The notes beneath the pieces were generated by a model. It saw only the letters and a program-made list of their open reading frames with translations. It was not told where the DNA came from and did no database searches. Made by a program: the position numbers and the translations under genes. Positions 25,715 through 33,906 of a stretch of 64,000 nt of DNA are shown here, piece after piece (positions within the stretch are counted from its first letter, which is position 1; each line of letters begins with the position of its first letter). The stretch is from Gordonibacter urolithinfaciens (lineage in GTDB: Bacteria > Actinomycetota > Coriobacteriia > Coriobacteriales > Eggerthellaceae), in contig NZ_LT900217.1 of assembly GCF_900199375.1 (NCBI RefSeq), positions 744,001-808,000 of the forward strand, in the 5' to 3' direction.

Positions 25715-26515
25715 TTACACGATGCGCTTGCCGAAGACGGCGGCGATCTCGCGGAGCTTGGCGACGAGCACCTCGAACTGGGCGGGCGTCAGCTGCTGCG
25801 GGCCGTCGGAGAGGGCCGCGGGCGGGTTGGGGTGCACCTCGATCATGAGGGAGTCGGCCCCGGCCGCCACGGCGGCGTAGGCGAGCGACGGCACGAGGTC
25901 GCGCTGGCCGGCGGGGTGCGACACGTCGATGCACACAGGGCACAGCGACTGCTTGTGGATCACGGGCACGGCCGCGATGTCCAGCGTGAAGCGCGTGGCC
26001 GTCTCGAACGTGCGGATGCCGCGCTCGCACAGCACCACGTTGTCGTTGCCCTCGGCGGTGAGGTAGTCGGTGGCGGCCAGCCACTCGGCGATGGTGCCCG
26101 CGAAGCCGCGCTTGTACAGCACCATCTTGTGCGACTCGGCGGTCACCTGACCGATCTTCTTCAGCAGGCTGAAGTTCTGGAAGTTGCGCGCGCCCACCTG
26201 TAGACCATCCACGTAGGAGTGCACGAGCTCGCAGTGCGCGGAGTCCATGACCTCGGTGAGCGTCTTCAGGCCGTGCTTCTCGCCCGCGTCGCGCATGATC
26301 TTGAGGGCTTCCTCGCCCAGGCCCTGGAACGAGTGCGGGTTCGTGCGCGGCTTGAACGCGCCGCCGCGGATCCAGGTGAGGCCGAGGCCGGCCACACATG
26401 CGGCCACTTCGTCGAACTGCTCGACCGACTCCACGGAGCACGGGCCGGCGAAGATGGTGATCTCGTCGGAGCGCGATCCGAGATCGGGGATAGAGGGGAT
26501 GTTGACTTCGCTCAT
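25715..26515 (-). CDS. aroF: 3-deoxy-7-phosphoheptulonate synthase (DAHP synthase, type I beta)
   Basis: It condenses phosphoenolpyruvate with erythrose 4-phosphate, the first step to chorismate. The 266-residue protein has FAGPCSVES (metal-binding Cys), RGGAFKPRTNPHSFQGLG, GARNFQNFSLLKKIG, VLCERGIRTFE and LMIEVHPNPPAALSDGPQQL, the pattern of the short type I beta/KDO8P-like enzymes. Its ATG overlaps the stop of the chorismate mutase gene (ATGA), so the two are translated together. In related enzymes chorismate mutase and DAHP synthase are fused or complexed for feedback control. Confidence 0.93.
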   Translation of the reverse strand: MSEVNIPSIPDLGSRSDEITIFAGPCSVESVEQFDEVAACVAGLGLTWIRGGAFKPRTNPHSFQGLGEEALKIMRDAGEKHGLKTLTEVMDSAHCELVHSYVDGLQVGARNFQNFSLLKKIGQVTAESHKMVLYKRGFAGTIAEWLAATDYLTAEGNDNVVLCERGIRTFETATRFTLDIAAVPVIHKQSLCPVCIDVSHPAGQRDLVPSLAYAAVAAGADSLMIEVHPNPPAALSDGPQQLTPAQFEVLVAKLREIAAVFGKRIV

Positions 26516-26793
26516 ACCGACGGGGTCTCCTTCATGATCTTGAGAATGGTGGCGTAGATCTCGCGCAGGTTCTCGTTGTACAGGGGACCCTCGTTGTAGC
26601 TGCTCACCTTGGCGAAGATCTCCTCTTCGCGCTTGGCGTCGTACAGGCCCAGATGGGCACCGGGCTTGAGACCGCGGATGACCAGCGAATGGCCGGCGCG
26701 CTTGTTGAGCAGCGCGACGATCTGGCGGTCGATCTCGTCGATCTTGGCACGATGTTCTTGAATCTCCGCAAGGGAGGTGTCTTTCTCAGACAT
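26512..26793 (-). CDS. Chorismate mutase, AroQ type
   Basis: The 93-residue all-helical protein carries the AroQ pattern: LAEIQEHRAKIDEIDRQIVA, LLNKRAGHSLVIRGLKPG, YDAKREEEIFAKV and YNENLREIYATILKIMKE. It converts chorismate to prephenate for phenylalanine and tyrosine. GAGAGGAAAG precedes the ATG. It is coupled by ATGA overlap to DAHP synthase downstream. The RGLKPG stretch departs from the usual AroQ helix-1/2 sequence, so it may also act as a regulatory subunit. Confidence 0.88.
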   Translation of the reverse strand: MSEKDTSLAEIQEHRAKIDEIDRQIVALLNKRAGHSLVIRGLKPGAHLGLYDAKREEEIFAKVSSYNEGPLYNENLREIYATILKIMKETPSV

Positions 26794-26981
26794 CGGCTTT
26801 CCTCTCATGGCTCTCATGCGATAACGAGCGTGGCCGCGCCGGAAGCGGCGTGCGGCCCTCGTGTGCCTGACATGATAGCAAAAGCGGCGCGCCCGGTAAG
26901 CGCGCCGCTGGGATTTAGCGGGAAGAACCACGGAAGCGGACAGGTCGGGGGTTCGCCGAGCGCTCGCTTGCGGACGCCGCC

Positions 26982-27917
26982 CTACGGCAGCATGCCCATC
27001 GACTCGAACACGAAGTAGCCCAGCACCAGCACGCCCACCACGATGCGGTACCAGCCGAACGCGGTGAAGTCGTTCTTCTTGATGTAGCCCATGAGGAACT
27101 TGATGGCTACCACCGACATGACGAACGCCGTCACGATGCCCACCGCGAGCACGACGACCTCCGTCATGGTCATGGCCAGGCCCGCGGCGAAGAACTTGAG
27201 GCACTTCACCAGGCCCCAGCCGAACATGATGGGAATGGCCAAGAAGAACGTGAACTCGGCCGCCGCGGTACGCGAGCAGCCCGACAGCATGCCGCCGATG
27301 ATGGTGGCGCCGGAGCGGCTCGTGCCGGGGATGATGGCGAGCACCTGGAAGCAGCCGATCTTGAGAGCGGTCTTCCAGTCGATCTCGTCCACGTCGGTGA
27401 TCTTGAACAGCTGCGCCTCGGCCTCGTCGGCCACGTCGCCGTACGGCTGGCGCGCGTGACGGCCGCGCGGCGCGGCGAGGACCGCCTCCGCCTCGCGCAG
27501 GCGGCGGCGGTTGCGACGCTCCAGCACGATGAACGCCACGCCGTACACGATGAGCATGGCCGCGACGGTCACCTTGTTGTAGAAGTGCTCGTTGACCCAG
27601 TCGTCGAACAGAAGCCCGATGATGGCGGCCGGGATGCAGCCGATGGCCACCATGCCCCAGAGGCGCCAGGTACTCTTCTTCTGCACGCTCGTCTTCTTCG
27701 GCGAGAAGGGGTTGAGCTTATGGAAGTACAGGATGAGCACGGCCATGATGGCACCCAGCTGGATGACCACGAGGAAGAGCTTGAGGAATTCGTCAGACAC
27801 CTGCAGCTTCACGAACTCGTCCACGAGAATCATGTGGCCGGTGGACGAGATGGGCAGCCACTCGGTGATGCCCTCCACGATGCCGATGAGAAACGCTTTC
27901 AATGCTTCGATGATCAT
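26982..27917 (-). CDS. uppP: Undecaprenyl-diphosphatase
   Basis: Recycles the lipid carrier of cell wall synthesis by removing a phosphate from undecaprenyl pyrophosphate at the membrane. The 311-residue protein has the two signature regions [20 protein letters not shown] (about 12-31) and [15 protein letters not shown] (about 193-207), and about eight helices. A charged insert at about 135-175 ([20 protein letters not shown]) is longer than in the Escherichia coli protein (273 residues) and probably forms a cytoplasmic loop. A PGTSRSG-type arginine is present. Confidence 0.93.
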   Translation of the reverse strand: MIIEALKAFLIGIVEGITEWLPISSTGHMILVDEFVKLQVSDEFLKLFLVVIQLGAIMAVLILYFHKLNPFSPKKTSVQKKSTWRLWGMVAIGCIPAAIIGLLFDDWVNEHFYNKVTVAAMLIVYGVAFIVLERRNRRRLREAEAVLAAPRGRHARQPYGDVADEAEAQLFKITDVDEIDWKTALKIGCFQVLAIIPGTSRSGATIIGGMLSGCSRTAAAEFTFFLAIPIMFGWGLVKCLKFFAAGLAMTMTEVVVLAVGIVTAFVMSVVAIKFLMGYIKKNDFTAFGWYRIVVGVLVLGYFVFESMGMLP

Positions 27918-27947
27918 GCGCGAGTACTTCCTCGTTGTCCTTCGATA

Positions 27948-28190
27948 TTACTGTTTGTGCTGGTAATGGTCCTGCAGCATGGCGATGGCCAGCAGGGCGA
28001 CCGAGAGGCACAGCCCCATGAGCACGAACTTGGGGGCTTCCTGCCCCACGGCGATGGTGGCGAACGCCACGACGGCTATCACAAGCGCCGCCAGCTTGCA
28101 CAGGTACGAGATGCGCCGGTTGAACGAGGCATGCAGGTCGCGCCTGCGCTCCTCGTCGAGCTCGCCTCTGTCCCTGTTCGCTTTCTCCAT
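27948..28190 (-). CDS. Small membrane protein, unknown
   Basis: The 80-residue product has a charged N-terminus (MEKANRDRGELDEERRRD) and two hydrophobic helices (LCKLAALVIAVVAFATIAVG and FVLMGLCLSVALLAIAML). No family is recognised. No Shine-Dalgarno is visible. A TACAAT (- strand) ends seven bases before this ATG, so the transcript could begin at or next to the start codon. An ATG three codons upstream is alternative. It follows guaA-side genes on the - strand and precedes uppP by 30 bases. Confidence 0.55.
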   Translation of the reverse strand: MEKANRDRGELDEERRRDLHASFNRRISYLCKLAALVIAVVAFATIAVGQEAPKFVLMGLCLSVALLAIAMLQDHYQHKQ

Positions 28191-28294
28191 GCCGGGCATT
28201 GTACACGACGCCGACCGGCGAGGTCGAAGAAACCACAGGGGGAACACGGGCGGATTGGGAAGGTGATCGGGACGCCGCGGATGCCAGGAGGACG

Positions 28295-29209
28295 CTAGTT
28301 CTCCAGGTAGGCGCGCTCGAGAAGGGGCTTCACCTCTTCGAGCTCGTCGAGCGAGGTGAGGCCGACCTCGATATCGCCTGTTCCCCAATGGCCTTTGCCC
28401 GAGCAGTCCCTCACCAAACTCGTCTCCGCAACCGTCGAGGCGTCGAGCGCCAAATGAAGGATCACCCGCTTCTGGTTGACCTCTATGCACACGATGTTGC
28501 GCACCTTCTTGATGGCGAGGTAGAGCTTCAGCTCGTTCTCCGACACGTCGTCGCCGAACGAGGCCATGTAATGGCGGACCTCGTCGACCACCTCGCGCAG
28601 CTTCTCCGGCGCTCCGGCCAGCTGCTCGGCGAATGTCTTGTCCACGTATTTCTTGCCGAGCGATCCGCCCGTCGTCGCCGAAACCGACGGAGCGGTCGAC
28701 GGCGCGTTCAAGAACTCGAACAGGATGACGTCGTCGCTCTTCGCGTAGCGGACGAGCCGGATGTTGCGATTCATCTGCTTGATTGCGTGGAGATCGTATT
28801 TTCCGAAGGAGCTGGCGACGCAGTACACCGCCGGAGAGCTCCAGTCTATCGAGTCGGCGACCTGCTTGCCGAGCTTGTCGAGCACTAGCCGCCAGAAGTC
28901 CGCACGATGATCCATGAGCCAGTCCAAGTAGAACAGTCCCTGATTGATGACGTTCTCGTTGGAGTCGCGTTTGTACTCGAACACGATCGGAGAGTTGTTC
29001 TCGTCAATACCGAGGCTGTCGATCCGACCGGCCTGGTTCTCGTATTCCCCCGCATGGTTGATGACGTACTCCGTTTGCAAGAACCTGATGCCGAAGAAGG
29101 CCTCCATGTTCGCCTCGATGAGCTGCTGCACGCCTTTCTCGAGCTTTGCCGGCTTGAGCTCGATGGCGCGCACCGAAGGCTTGATGTTGAACAGCTTGAT
29201 GTCTCCCAT
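28295..29209 (-). CDS. DUF5655-type protein with nuclease-like N-terminal domain
   Basis: The 304-residue protein begins MGDIKLFNIKP and has RIDSLGIDENNSPIVFEYKR (about 62-81), where Asp and the E-x-K pair give a PD-(D/E)XK-like nuclease pattern. The C-terminal half (LREVVDEVRHYMASFGDDVSE, LYLAIKKVRNIVCIEVNQKRV, ending GTGDIEVGLTSLDELEEV) is the DUF5655 domain. This family is annotated only as 'predicted transport protein' or unknown. A DNA-related role is more likely from the motif, but this is inference. TATAAT lies at 29248-29253 (- strand), divergent from guaA. Confidence 0.75.
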   Translation of the reverse strand: MGDIKLFNIKPSVRAIELKPAKLEKGVQQLIEANMEAFFGIRFLQTEYVINHAGEYENQAGRIDSLGIDENNSPIVFEYKRDSNENVINQGLFYLDWLMDHRADFWRLVLDKLGKQVADSIDWSSPAVYCVASSFGKYDLHAIKQMNRNIRLVRYAKSDDVILFEFLNAPSTAPSVSATTGGSLGKKYVDKTFAEQLAGAPEKLREVVDEVRHYMASFGDDVSENELKLYLAIKKVRNIVCIEVNQKRVILHLALDASTVAETSLVRDCSGKGHWGTGDIEVGLTSLDELEEVKPLLERAYLEN

Positions 29210-29416
29210 TGGATTCCCCTTCGCATGGCGAGTGATGGCTCAATTTGATTATAAAGGCTGTCAGGCCGGCGGCTCATGCTGTTTTTTGTGCAGTGCGCGT
29301 ATATGAAGCTGCGACCTGCGCCGGAGACGGTGATTCGTGTAAGATGGGACGCTGAGAAGAGAGATGCGTACTGCGGGCGCCTCCGCTTGGCCGCCGCCCG
29401 CGCGAAGGAGAGCCCC

Positions 29417-31024
29417 ATGCCTGCCACCCCGTCCAGCCAGTTGGTCATCGTCGTCGATTTCGGAGCGCAGTACGGGCAGCTGATCGCCCGCCGCGTGCGC
29501 GATCTGCACGTGTACTCGGAGATCGTCCCGTGCGACGTCACCGCCTCCGAGGTTGCCGCGCTGGCGCCGGCGGCCATCATCCTGTCGGGAGGGCCGGCCA
29601 GCGTGTACGCCGAGGACGCGCCTTCCATCGATCCGGGCATCTTCGAGCTGGGCATTCCGGTGCTCGGCTTCTGTTACGGGCAGCAGATCATGGCCGTGAC
29701 GCTGGGCGGCACGGTCGGCCATACCGACGCCGGCGAGTACGGGGCGGCCGCCTTGACGCGCCGCGACGAGGGCGCGTCCGCGCTGTACGGCGAGACGCCC
29801 GTCGAGCAGACGGTGTGGATGAGCCACCGCGACGCCGTGGTCGAGGTGCCCGCGGGCTTCGCGGTGACGGCCTCGACCGCCACGTGCCCCGTGGCGTCGA
29901 TGGAGTGCGCCGAGCGCCGTTTGTACGCGACGCAGTTCCACCCCGAGGTGCGCCACACGCCGCACGGCGACGAGCTTTTGCGCAACTTTCTGTTCGGCAT
30001 CTGCGGCCTCGAGGCCAGCTGGACGATGGACTCCATCATCGACGACGCCGTCGCAGCCATCCGCGCGCAGGTGGGCGGCGACCGCGTGATCCTGGGATTG
30101 TCGGGCGGCGTGGACTCCTCCGTGGTGGCCGCGCTGTGCGCGAAGGCCATCGGCAAACAGCTGACCTGCGTGTTCATCAACCACGGCCTGCTGCGCAAGA
30201 ACGAGCCCGAAGAAGTGGAAGAGGTGTTCACGAAGCAGTTCGACGTGGACTTCGTGCACGTGCACGCCGAGGATCGCTACGCCGCCCTGCTGGCCGACGT
30301 CGTCGAGCCCGAGCAGAAGCGCCGCATCATCGGCTCGCAGTTCTGGAAGGAGTTCTTCGCCGTGGCGGAGGACCTCGCCGAGGGCGGCCGGCCGGTGAAG
30401 TACCTGGCCCAGGGCACCATCTACCCCGACATCATCGAGAGCGGCGCCCGCAAGACCGGCGGCAAGGCATCCACCATCAAGAGCCACCACAACCTGATCC
30501 CCTTCCCCGACGGCGTGTCGTTCGACCTGATCGAGCCGCTGGATCACTTCTTCAAGGACGAGGTGCGCGCGCTGGGCACGGCGCTCGGGCTGCCCGACCA
30601 CATCGTGCACCGCCAGCCCTTCCCGGGGCCGGGCCTGGCCATCCGTATCATCGGCACCGTGACGCGAGAGAAGCTGGAGATTTTGAAGAACGCCGACGCC
30701 ATCGTCCGCGAGGAGCTGGACGCCTACAACGCCCGCGTTTTCGAGGAGACCGGCGAGCGAAACAGCGAGCGCAGCGTATGGCAGTACTTCGCCGTGCTGC
30801 CCGAAATCAAGAGCGTAGGCGTCATGGGCGACGAGCGGACGTACGGCTACCCCATCGTCGTCCGCGCCGTGGAGTCAAGCGACGCCATGACCGCCGACTG
30901 GGCAAAGCTGCCCTACGACGTGCTGGCCCGCGTGTCCGGCCGCATCGTGGCCGAGGTGCCGGGGGTCAACCGGGTAGCGTACGACATCACCAGCAAGCCC
31001 CCCGCGACGATTGAGTGGGAGTAG
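29417..31024 (+). CDS. guaA: GMP synthase (glutamine-hydrolysing)
   Basis: GuaA turns XMP into GMP with ATP and glutamine. The 535-residue chain has the class I amidotransferase (Cys in LGFCYGQQIM about residue 81, His/Glu in QFHPEV), then the ATP pyrophosphatase with LGLSGGVDSSVVA (about 225-237). The C-terminal dimerisation domain ends in EWE, as in most bacterial GuaA. AAGGAG precedes the ATG. The 3' end is intact, although it is also the probable attachment site of the integrative element that follows. Confidence 0.97.
   Translation: MPATPSSQLVIVVDFGAQYGQLIARRVRDLHVYSEIVPCDVTASEVAALAPAAIILSGGPASVYAEDAPSIDPGIFELGIPVLGFCYGQQIMAVTLGGTVGHTDAGEYGAAALTRRDEGASALYGETPVEQTVWMSHRDAVVEVPAGFAVTASTATCPVASMECAERRLYATQFHPEVRHTPHGDELLRNFLFGICGLEASWTMDSIIDDAVAAIRAQVGGDRVILGLSGGVDSSVVAALCAKAIGKQLTCVFINHGLLRKNEPEEVEEVFTKQFDVDFVHVHAEDRYAALLADVVEPEQKRRIIGSQFWKEFFAVAEDLAEGGRPVKYLAQGTIYPDIIESGARKTGGKASTIKSHHNLIPFPDGVSFDLIEPLDHFFKDEVRALGTALGLPDHIVHRQPFPGPGLAIRIIGTVTREKLEILKNADAIVREELDAYNARVFEETGERNSERSVWQYFAVLPEIKSVGVMGDERTYGYPIVVRAVESSDAMTADWAKLPYDVLARVSGRIVAEVPGVNRVAYDITSKPPATIEWE
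31013..31024. other. Candidate attachment site at the guaA 3' end
   Basis: The last codons GAG-TGG-GAG-TAG form a conserved target often used by integrative elements. Integration here keeps guaA intact. The next bases are outside guaA and lead into the element. The right-hand copy is not in the window. Confidence 0.55.
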
Positions 31025-31138
31025 GCTGATAGGGTTCTGACCTGCATTTTTGAGTGCCGCACTGTGCCGCTGAGTTTCGTTTCGTACGAGAGTCATGGCA
31101 AAGCCGCCAGCGATGTTGGTGAGTAAATACGATAACCG

Positions 31139-31177
31139 AGCCTCCGTTCCCGCGTTGGGACGGAGGCTTTTTCTTTG
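31139..31177 (+). terminator. Rho-independent terminator after guaA
   Basis: AGCCTCCGT...ACGGAGGCT form the stem, extended inward by TCCC/GGG, followed by TTTTTCTTTG. It lies 114 bases after guaA. Confidence 0.85.
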
Positions 31178-31181
31178 TCGT

Positions 31182-31551
31182 TTTACTCCCTTTCACCTGC
31201 GATTTCGCAATTTACTCCCCCGTGTTTCAAGACGGCAAGGCACGGTGCGGCATTCGGAGGAACGGGAGTAAGGATTCATCCCAAGTGAGTAGACGCGCGA
31301 TTTTTGTCTCCGAGAGCCAAACGGGGCCGTTTCGGGGCCTGTGAAACTCAAATCGAACTCAATAGGCTTTTCGGCGGTCTTCTCACAGCGTTTTCCCAGG
31401 TGGTTAATGGGGAGTAAAGAATCTCGCCGCCTCAATGAAAACGGGAGTAACCAGGGGAAATGCCGCGGCGTACTGCCGCGTGCCGCCGTGTAAGCCACCG
31501 CGTCATTTACTCCCCAGGTGCGCCGGAAATGCCTTGGCATGCAATGGGGAG
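31182..31551. repeat. Seven GGGAGTAA repeats between guaA and xre
   Basis: Copies of GGGAGTAA or its complement at 31182-31190 (-), 31211-31220 (-), 31264-31271 (+), 31410-31419 (+), 31443-31450 (+), 31506-31515 (-) and 31542-31551 (+). A weaker one is at 31121. They could be arm-type binding sites of the integrase. The 618-base gap (31025-31642) has no gene. Confidence 0.65.
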
Positions 31552-31642
31552 TAAAAACTCAGCTTACGCAGGCCCGAGCGGCGCTCGCCGCCTGGTCCAC
31601 CGTCCTGATTCGGTTGCGTTGATCGCGAAATGCGGAGAGCCG

Positions 31643-32056
31643 CTACAGCGAGGCTTTCCAGTCCTCGTATTCGTCGGCGTCGATCTTGCCGTTTTCGAGC
31701 TGCGCGCGCTTCTCTGCCCACAGTTCGATCGCCATCGCGGCTTTGGGCGCGTGCGGCGCCTTGGGGTTCAGGGAGAGGCCCGTGCCGTCGGCTGCGGGCA
31801 CGATGCCGAAGGAGTCCTCGAGCCGCACGAGCAGCGACATGAGGTCGCCCGCAGTCTCGACGCCGTAATCCTTGAGGGCGTTGACGGACACGCCGAGCGC
31901 CGCGGAGATGGACTCGAGCAGCTCGGGCTTCACGGCGCGGATGCCGCTCTCGTAGTGGCGCACGGCCCCCTCGGTCAGGCCGACCGCCTCGGCGAGCTGC
32001 GCCTGCGTCATGCCGCGCGACTTGCGGTACCGCCTTATGTTCTCGCCTACGGACAT
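31643..32056 (-). CDS. Xre-family transcriptional regulator
   Basis: The 137-residue protein starts MSVGENIRRYRKSRGMTQAQ and gives a complete helix-turn-helix: LAEAVGLTEGAVRHYESGIR. The C-terminal half (LWAEKRAQLENGKIDADEYE) is helical. It is divergent from xis/int with 140 bases between them, the arrangement of element master repressors. AGGAGGAGG precedes the ATG. The GTAC-N6-GTAC palindromes in the intergenic region are its likely operators. The open frame upstream of its start is rejected. Confidence 0.85.
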   Translation of the reverse strand: MSVGENIRRYRKSRGMTQAQLAEAVGLTEGAVRHYESGIRAVKPELLESISAALGVSVNALKDYGVETAGDLMSLLVRLEDSFGIVPAADGTGLSLNPKAPHAPKAAMAIELWAEKRAQLENGKIDADEYEDWKASL

Positions 32057-32096
32057 GAGCCCTCCTCCTGGAATTACGTACCAGCACATCTTATCA

Positions 32097-32177
32097 GCGT
32101 ACGCAAATGTACGCAATTCTATTGACAGTACAGATATGTACGTTTACTCTGAATCTGTGAACCGTACGTATCCGTAC
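32097..32177. promoter_or_regulatory. xre/xis control region with three GTAC-N6-GTAC palindromes
   Basis: The palindromes lie at 32097-32114 (GCGTAC-GCAAAT-GTACGC), 32128-32141 (GTACA-GATA-TGTAC) and 32164-32177 (GTACG-TATC-CGTAC), each with two GTAC cores spaced 10 bases. The middle one falls exactly in the 17-base spacer of a + strand promoter, TTGACA (32122-32127) and TACTCT (32145-32150), so a bound repressor would block xis/int. Confidence 0.65.
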
Positions 32178-32196
32178 GCCATTGATTGGAGGAGCC

Positions 32197-32400
32197 ATGG
32201 ACGAGAAGGTGGCGAAGACGCCGAGGCCGCACATGCTGGACGCCGACGAGGTCGCGGAGCTGCTGAGGATCAAGAAAGGCAGCGCCTACGAGGTGATCAG
32301 GAAGATAAACGCCGAGCAGGAGGCGCGCGGGCGCGTGGTCATCCGCGGGCGCGTTCGAAGCGACGTCTTCGACGCCCTGTACTTCCCGGAGGTGGACTGA
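32197..32400 (+). CDS. xis: Excisionase-type DNA-binding protein
   Basis: The 67-residue protein MDEKVAKTPRPHMLDADEVA continues LLRIKKGSAYEVIRKINAEQ, a winged/MerR-like helix pattern of the helix_turn_helix_17 type found in excisionases. GGAGGAG precedes the ATG. An in-frame ATT five codons upstream is not used. It ends one base before int, so the two are coupled. It should direct excision together with the integrase. Confidence 0.8.
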   Translation: MDEKVAKTPRPHMLDADEVAELLRIKKGSAYEVIRKINAEQEARGRVVIRGRVRSDVFDALYFPEVD

Positions 32401-32401
32401 C

Positions 32402-33472
32402 ATGCCCGTGTACAAGGACGACGGCAACGGCACGTTCTACGTGCAGTGCTACTACCGCGACGCCCGCGGCTCGAAGCGCCACAAGACGAAGCGCGGCTTC
32501 TCCTCCGAGGTGGAGGCCGCAGTGTGGGAGAGCCAGTTCAAGAGCCTTAACGGCGGGGCCATGGACATGACGTTCTCCGAGTTCGTCGAGGTGTACGCCT
32601 CCGAGGTGAAGCCGCGCATACGCGAGCACACGTGGATCACCAAGGAGTACATCATCAACGACAAGCTCGTGCCGTTCTTCGGGGACATGCGCATGTGCGA
32701 CGTGAGGCCGATCGACGTCATCAGGTGGCAAAACGAGCTCACCGAGCACCGGGACGCCGACGGGAAGCCCTGGGCACCGACGTACCTGCGCACAGTGAAC
32801 AACCAGCTCAACGCCATCTTCAACCACGCCGAGCGCTACTACGGCCTCAGCGACAACCCGGTGCGCAGGGTCGACAAGATAGGCTCGAAGAAGGGCGGCG
32901 AGATGCAGTTCTGGACCAAGGACGAGTACCTGAGGTTCAGCGAGGCCGTCATGGACAAGCCTCTCTCATTCCACGCCTTCGAGCTGCTTTACTGGACGGG
33001 CATACGCTGCGGCGAGCTCCTGGCGCTCACGCCGTCCGACTTCATGCTGGAGAGCTCGCGGCTGCGCATCAACAAGTCGTACCAGAGCCTCAACGGCGTT
33101 GACACCGTGACCGACCCCAAGACGCCCAAGTCCGTGCGCACGATCGTCATGCCCGCCTTCCTGCGCGACGAGATGGCGGACTTCATCGAGATGCGCGACG
33201 ACGTCGCCCCCGACGAGCGCCTGTTCGCCGTGACCAAGCACTTCCTGGCCCACGAGATGGAGCGCGGGTGCAAGGCGTCGGGCGTGAAGCGCATCCGCAT
33301 ACACGACATACGCCACAGCCATGTGAGCCTGCTGATAGAGATGGGCTTCTCCGCGCTGGCCATCGCCGAGCGCATGGGCCACGAGGCGGTGGACATCACC
33401 TACCGCTACGCGCACCTGTTCCCCACGAAGCAGGACGAGATGGCCGCCGCGCTCGACGGGGCGAGGGGGTAA
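32402..33472 (+). CDS. int: Tyrosine-type site-specific integrase
   Basis: The 356-residue protein has an N-terminal arm-binding/AP2-like region (VYKDDGNGTFYVQCYYRD, KTKRGFSSEVEAAVWE), a core-binding SAM-like domain (FSEFVEVYASEVKPRIREH) and the catalytic domain. There the tetrad is visible: Arg in YWTGIRCGELLAL, His-x-x-Arg in IHDIRHSH, His in ERMGHEAVD and Tyr in TYRYAHLFP. It is the likely recombinase for the guaA site. It begins immediately after xis. Confidence 0.92.
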   Translation: MPVYKDDGNGTFYVQCYYRDARGSKRHKTKRGFSSEVEAAVWESQFKSLNGGAMDMTFSEFVEVYASEVKPRIREHTWITKEYIINDKLVPFFGDMRMCDVRPIDVIRWQNELTEHRDADGKPWAPTYLRTVNNQLNAIFNHAERYYGLSDNPVRRVDKIGSKKGGEMQFWTKDEYLRFSEAVMDKPLSFHAFELLYWTGIRCGELLALTPSDFMLESSRLRINKSYQSLNGVDTVTDPKTPKSVRTIVMPAFLRDEMADFIEMRDDVAPDERLFAVTKHFLAHEMERGCKASGVKRIRIHDIRHSHVSLLIEMGFSALAIAERMGHEAVDITYRYAHLFPTKQDEMAAALDGARG

Positions 33473-33477
33473 GAAGG

Positions 33478-33903
33478 ATGCCGTGCGAGAACAGCGCCCG
33501 CAAGCGCAGCAAGACGATGGCGTTCCGCTGCACGCCCGAGGAGCGCAAGCTCATATGCGAGATGGCAGCCTGGAGCGGCATGAACAGGCAGGACTACATC
33601 ATCGCCAAGCTCACCGATACCCAGGTCGAGGTGAGGCCCTCCGTGAGCGTGCAGAAGGCACTGAGGGACTCGATGGCGGAATTGGCCAAGGAGGTGCGGC
33701 TGGCGGCCTCCTACGGCGAGCTGAGCGAGTCCCTGCAACAGAGAATTGAGCACGTGATGAGGTTCTTCCTAGCGCTCGGCGAGCCTCTTGACGCGCCGAC
33801 GGAAGAGACATCGCCACGAACTACGTTTTTGGAAGAGCCGGTTCCATCCGTCATCGATGCGGGTTCCGACACCGCAAGCATCTTCGAGATGGGACGCAGG
33901 TAG
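33478..33903 (+). CDS. Mobilisation-type ribbon-helix-helix protein
   Basis: The 141-residue protein, after a short basic leader, reads TMAFRCTPEERKLICEMAAW then SGMNRQDYIIAKLTDTQVEV, the ribbon-helix-helix pattern of bMobC-like and CopG-like proteins. It has no relaxase next to it. It follows int by five bases with an AAGAAGG site, so it is in the xis-int transcript. It may be an auxiliary relaxosome or regulatory factor. The C-terminal 50 residues are acidic. Confidence 0.65.
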   Translation: MPCENSARKRSKTMAFRCTPEERKLICEMAAWSGMNRQDYIIAKLTDTQVEVRPSVSVQKALRDSMAELAKEVRLAASYGELSESLQQRIEHVMRFFLALGEPLDAPTEETSPRTTFLEEPVPSVIDAGSDTASIFEMGRR

Positions 33904-33906
33904 GGC

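Noticed and set aside
31025-31642. tRNA gene as integration target
   Set aside because: No cloverleaf or CCA-type end is seen; the boundary fits the guaA 3' end instead.
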